Origin: Propionibacteriaceae bacterium
GTDB lineage: Bacteria > Actinomycetota > Actinomycetes > Propionibacteriales > Propionibacteriaceae
Reading direction: 5' to 3'
NCBI GenBank assembly: GCA_030528545.1
Contig: JAUMYR010000019.1
Coordinates: 1 to 8,047, forward strand
Length of the DNA: 8,047 nucleotides
Shown here: positions 5,370 through 8,047 of the stretch, in pieces
Layout of the letters: every line of letters starts with the position of its first letter
Position numbering within the stretch: position 1 is the stretch's first letter
The notes under the pieces: generated by a model
What the model was told of the DNA's origin: nothing
Database searches by the model: none
What the model saw: only the letters and a program-made list of their open reading frames with translations
Program-made: the position numbers and the translations under genes

Positions 5370-7317
5370 TCTCGCCAGCGATCTCACGGCCCTGAGGCGG
5401 CTCTGGCCCGCCATCCGGGCCTACCGCGGCCGTTTCGTCCAGACCGTGCTGGCCAGCCTGGCCGTCCAGATCGGCACGGTCGGCGCGGCCGTCGCCTCCG
5501 CCTGGCTCGCGGGCCTCGCGCTCGTCACGCTGGACCCGGGCTGGCCCACCGGCCGGGACGCGGTCCTTGGCGGGCTGGCGCTGCTGCTGGTGGCCGCCGC
5601 GGCGGCGGGCACCTGGGCCGAGATGTATGTCGCCCACGACCTGGCCTATCTCGTGCTGGCGGCCTTCCGCGTCCGGCTGTTCGACCGGTTGCGGCGCACC
5701 CAGCCCTCACGGTCAGGCCCCCGGCGCAGCGGGGACCTTTCGGCCACCGCCATGTCCGACGTGGAGAGCCTGGAGTGGATCTACGCCCACGTGTTCGCCC
5801 AAGTCGGGACGGCAGCGGTCACGGTCCTCGGCGGCACCATCGCGCTGGCTCTCATCGACCCTGTGGTGCTCGCGGTGCTGGTCCCTGCCACGGCGCTGCT
5901 GCTGTCGGTGCCGTGGTGGTTCGCTAAGCGGGCCACCGCGCACGGCGCAGAGCTGCGTCGCGCCAGCGCCAGCTACACCTCCGACATCATCGACACGGTG
6001 CAGGGGCTGTCCGAGATCGCCGAGGCCGGGGCCATGCCGCGCCGCCGGGCCCAGCTGGACGCGTCCTGGCAGCGGGTGGAGCGGGCCGGGGTGCGCAACG
6101 CGCTGCGCGGGTCGGTCGAGGCGGCCTCCGGCGACCTGCTGGTGAGCCTGGCCGCGATCGGCGCCCTGTTCGTCGTGTCCCTGCACGTCCACTCCGGGCA
6201 GATCCCGGTCTCCTCGGCCCCCATCGTGGTGGCGCTGATCGGGGCGGTGCTGGCCCCCACCGCGGCGGTGGCGTCCACGCTGAAAGAGTTGGGCGGCCTG
6301 CGGGCCGCGGCGTCCCGCCTGTTCGCGCTGCTGGACGCACCCAACGCGACGGAACCGGCGGCCCACCCCCTCGCCGCGCAACCGACCGGCGAGGTGTTGC
6401 GGGTCTCGTCGCTGTGGTTCGGCTACGACCCCGGCCGTCCGGTGCTGCGCGGGGTCGATTTCGCCCTCCACCGCGGCGAAGTGGTTGCGGTCGTCGGCGC
6501 CTCCGGGGCGGGCAAGAGCACCCTCATCAACCTGATCCGCCGGTTCTGGGACCCCGACCAGGGCAGCATCAGGGTGCTCGGCACCGACATCCGCGACCTC
6601 GCCGACGCCGACCTGCGGCGCCACACCGCGATCGTGGAACAGGACGTGCGGGTCTTCGCCGGGTCGCTGCGCGACAACCTCACCCTGGGCCGCCCCGACG
6701 CCACACCGGAGGTCATCGCCACCGCGGTCGCGGACGCCCGGCTCGGCACCCTGGTCGCGGGCCTACCGGCCGGGCTGGACTCCCCCGTCGGGGAGCGCGG
6801 GACCGGACTGTCCGGCGGCGAGGCGGCCCGTCTGGCCCTGGCCCGCGCTCTGGTTATGGAGCCCGACCTGCTGGTGCTGGATGAGGCCACCGCCAACCTG
6901 GACGCGAGTATCGAACTCGAACTGCATCGGGCACTGAGCCGCACCGCCCCAAGCAGGGCCACCCTGATCGTGGCCCACCGCCGCTCCACCGTGGAGCGCG
7001 CCGACCGGGTCATCGTGCTCGAAGGCGGCCGGGTCAGCGCCGACACCACACCCGACGGGCTCTCGGCCACCGGCGTCTGGTGGGACGCCCTGCCACCCAG
7101 CCCTGACCACAAACCCCGAGACGAGGACTGGGCCAGTCCTGATCCTGAGAACACCTGCGCGGCCGGAAGGACAAGGTTCCGCAGGCGGGAGGCGCTTGCG
7201 GCGCGGCACCGGGGCGAGGGCGGGGTCTCGCGCCGGACTACCGGAAGCGGCGACGGCTCCGCCTGCCAAGAGTGCCCGGCACCTGGGCACCGGCCAGCCA
7301 CCGGCGGATCAGCCTGA
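5359..7317 (+). CDS. CydC-like ABC half-transporter with an atypical C-terminal tail
   Basis: This 652-residue protein from a GTG start is the presumed partner of the preceding CydD-like subunit. Likely membrane helices lie near 27-56, 68-90, 147-166, 168-188, 258-277 and 285-303. The ATPase (about 345-575) has Walker A GASGAGKST at 380-388, Q-loop Gln428, signature LSGGE at 484-488, Walker B LLVLDEA at 504-510 with Glu509, D-loop ANLD and switch His540. Gln to Glu in the signature is also found in CydC proteins and fits the CydC-like assignment. Both halves keep a catalytic Glu, so both ATP sites could be active. The ATPase domain ends near residue 578. The last roughly 70 residues are polar, Arg/Gly/Pro-rich, carry three cysteines and resemble no domain I know. 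By hand count 17 of 68 tail codons (7111-7314) end in A or T, against 5 of 80 at 6421-6660, and a stable hairpin lies within the tail. A frameshift or lost stop near 7104-7148 is plausible. Confidence 0.9.
   Translation: MRGDLASDLTALRRLWPAIRAYRGRFVQTVLASLAVQIGTVGAAVASAWLAGLALVTLDPGWPTGRDAVLGGLALLLVAAAAAGTWAEMYVAHDLAYLVLAAFRVRLFDRLRRTQPSRSGPRRSGDLSATAMSDVESLEWIYAHVFAQVGTAAVTVLGGTIALALIDPVVLAVLVPATALLLSVPWWFAKRATAHGAELRRASASYTSDIIDTVQGLSEIAEAGAMPRRRAQLDASWQRVERAGVRNALRGSVEAASGDLLVSLAAIGALFVVSLHVHSGQIPVSSAPIVVALIGAVLAPTAAVASTLKELGGLRAAASRLFALLDAPNATEPAAHPLAAQPTGEVLRVSSLWFGYDPGRPVLRGVDFALHRGEVVAVVGASGAGKSTLINLIRRFWDPDQGSIRVLGTDIRDLADADLRRHTAIVEQDVRVFAGSLRDNLTLGRPDATPEVIATAVADARLGTLVAGLPAGLDSPVGERGTGLSGGEAARLALARALVMEPDLLVLDEATANLDASIELELHRALSRTAPSRATLIVAHRRSTVERADRVIVLEGGRVSADTTPDGLSATGVWWDALPPSPDHKPRDEDWASPDPENTCAAGRTRFRRREALAARHRGEGGVSRRTTGSGDGSACQECPAPGHRPATGGSA
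7272..7290. repeat. Inverted repeat, possible transcription terminator inside the ABC2 tail
   Basis: GTGCCCGG and CTGGGCAC, separated by CAC, form an 8-bp stem with one G-U pair (as plus-strand RNA) and a 3-nt loop. It lies 24 nt before the stop codon of the second ABC gene, in its codon-atypical tail. No T-run follows on either strand, so it is not a classic intrinsic terminator, but hairpins without U-tracts are commonly proposed as terminators in high-GC actinobacteria. It sits between convergent genes, where it could serve both. Confidence 0.35.
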
Positions 7318-7396
7318 CCGAGGCAGAGCCGCGATATCTAGGAGACGTCAGTCCCGAACCGCACCAGCCCAGGCCCGCGTGACTTAGTGCGCCAGA
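7318..7396. other. Intergenic spacer between convergent genes
   Basis: These 79 nt separate the operon's last stop codon from the ROK gene stop. They hold no convincing gene, promoter or T-tailed hairpin; only a weak 4-5 bp stem around GCGTGACTTAGTGCGC at about 7377-7392 is visible. No attachment site or insertion sequence end is apparent. Confidence 0.6.
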
Positions 7397-8047
7397 TCAG
7401 ATCCGGCGCAGCGCCCACTCGATCACGACAGTCATAGGCACCTCGCGTGCTGCGGCTGCGGCACCAAGGGCAACGATGCCGTCCCCCAAGGTTGAGATGA
7501 TGACGTCTGCGACGGGCTCCTCGGCTTCGCCCGGTGGGAGCTCCTGGGCCGCGCGCAGTAATGGCCCGGCATCTCTCGCGGCTGGGCCCGCGAGGATGAT
7601 GGAGGCGGGGTCGTAGATCCTGGAAAGCAACTCGATAACTCGCGAAAGCCTGGCCGCCAGATCCTCAAAGAGCGGGGCCATGATCGGGTCGTCGGGCCGC
7701 AGCAGGGACAAAAGAGTCTCGCGCGGACGTTGCCCGTCTAAGTACTCCCGCCACGGGTGCGACCAGGGAAGTTGCTCCGCACTCCAGCGGGATCGAATCC
7801 AGCCCTCCACCAGCTCATAGAGCCCGGTTGATCCCCCGGCCCCGTCGACATACTCCAGGAAACCCAGTTCACCGACCGCGCCGCGGCTACCTCTGACGAG
7901 CTGCCCATCCAGGACCACCCCCGCGCCAAGGCCCCAGGCGGCGAGCAAAGTGACGAAGTTCCGCTGCCCGCGGGCGGCTCCGAAATGCAGTTCCGCCAGG
8001 GCCGCGAGAGCGGCGTCGTTCTCCGCCCTAACGGTGGGGAACTCGTC
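7397..8047 (-). CDS. ROK-family protein (sugar kinase/repressor type), 5'-truncated, zinc site missing
   Basis: The minus-strand frame is open to the right edge, so the N-terminus is outside; 216 residues are seen. The usual ROK order is present: ENDAALAALAE at 9-19, with the Asn-Asp of the phosphoryl-transfer site; GLGAGVVLDGQLVRG at 39-53, the ROK glycine-rich signature region; GAVGELGF at 57-64; YDPASIILAGPA at 145-156; and LGDGIVALGAAAAA at 187-200. ROK proteins are either cytoplasmic sugar kinases or repressors with an N-terminal winged helix; which this is cannot be decided because that part is missing. The His of the usual 'GE.GH' is Phe63, and the downstream CxCGxxGCxE zinc cluster is absent, replaced by a short Gly-rich stretch. 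Sugar binding in the standard way is therefore doubtful, pointing to a diverged regulator or an enzyme for a different ligand. It is convergent with the operon and has its own promoter off the window. It could regulate the neighbouring operon or simply flank it. Confidence 0.87.
   Translation of the reverse strand, partial: DEFPTVRAENDAALAALAELHFGAARGQRNFVTLLAAWGLGAGVVLDGQLVRGSRGAVGELGFLEYVDGAGGSTGLYELVEGWIRSRWSAEQLPWSHPWREYLDGQRPRETLLSLLRPDDPIMAPLFEDLAARLSRVIELLSRIYDPASIILAGPAARDAGPLLRAAQELPPGEAEEPVADVIISTLGDGIVALGAAAAAREVPMTVVIEWALRRI

Noticed and set aside
3978..5414. A 478-codon open frame on the minus strand opposite the first ABC gene.
   Set aside because: Its sequence is Gly/Arg/Gln-rich without any recognisable motif, and it lies antisense to a gene with complete ABC motifs; it is a GC-driven shadow.
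7196..7387. A 63-codon plus-strand frame starting with TTG near the end of the operon, considered as a possible precursor peptide.
   Set aside because: It has no cysteines and only scattered Ser/Thr, is rich in Arg and Ala, starts without a clear Shine-Dalgarno and overlaps the transporter tail. It does not look like a TOMM substrate.
7377..7392. A short stem GCGTG...TGCGC in the convergent intergenic region, considered as a terminator for both genes.
   Set aside because: Only 4-5 pairs including G-U wobbles, no T-run on either strand, and weaker than the hairpin at 7272-7290.
1..8047. CRISPR arrays, tRNA/rRNA genes, insertion sequences or transposase remnants.
   Set aside because: No repeated spacer-like units, no cloverleaf-like sequence, no transposase motifs and no terminal inverted repeats were seen on either strand.

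Overview
The window is very GC-rich, with strong G/C preference at codon third positions, dense gene packing and start/stop overlaps. This fits an actinobacterium of the Streptomyces/Streptosporangiales/Nocardiopsis kind; the genus cannot be read from this sequence alone.

Layout. Five plus-strand genes, 3 to 7317, form one tightly coupled operon: (1) the C-terminal part of a CocE/NonD-type alpha/beta hydrolase (peptidase S15-like), cut by the left edge; (2) a stand-alone YcaO-domain protein of the azoline-forming cyclodehydratase kind; (3) a SagB/ThcOx-type FMN dehydrogenase built from two nitroreductase-like halves; (4) and (5) two complete ABC half-transporters resembling CydD and CydC, which should pair as a heterodimeric exporter. 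The junctions are ATGA (1/2), an 11-nt gap (2/3), ATGA (3/4) and an 11-nt overlap (4/5). Beyond a 79-nt intergenic stretch, a convergent minus-strand gene (7397 to the right edge) encodes a ROK-family protein lacking the usual zinc-binding cysteine cluster.

Interpretation. YcaO plus SagB-type dehydrogenase is the core of thiazole/oxazole-modified peptide (TOMM, or linear azol(in)e-containing peptide) biosynthesis. YcaO cyclises Cys/Ser/Thr of a ribosomal precursor to azolines, the flavoenzyme oxidises them to azoles, a protease removes the leader and an ABC exporter moves the product out. The hydrolase could be the maturation or self-protection enzyme, and the CydDC-like pair the export or immunity system. 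The window contains no convincing precursor peptide and no E1-like/ocin-ThiF partner for the YcaO. Both, and the operon promoter, would have to lie left of position 1 or elsewhere. The pathway assignment therefore rests on the YcaO/dehydrogenase pair, and the product is unknown.

Points worth a second look are the unusual gene set, the degenerate proline-rich C-terminus of the YcaO, the retained Lys-Tyr motif in only the first half of the dehydrogenase, the CydDC-like nature of the transporter, a codon-atypical C-terminal tail on the second ABC protein that contains a terminator-like hairpin, and the zinc-less ROK protein.
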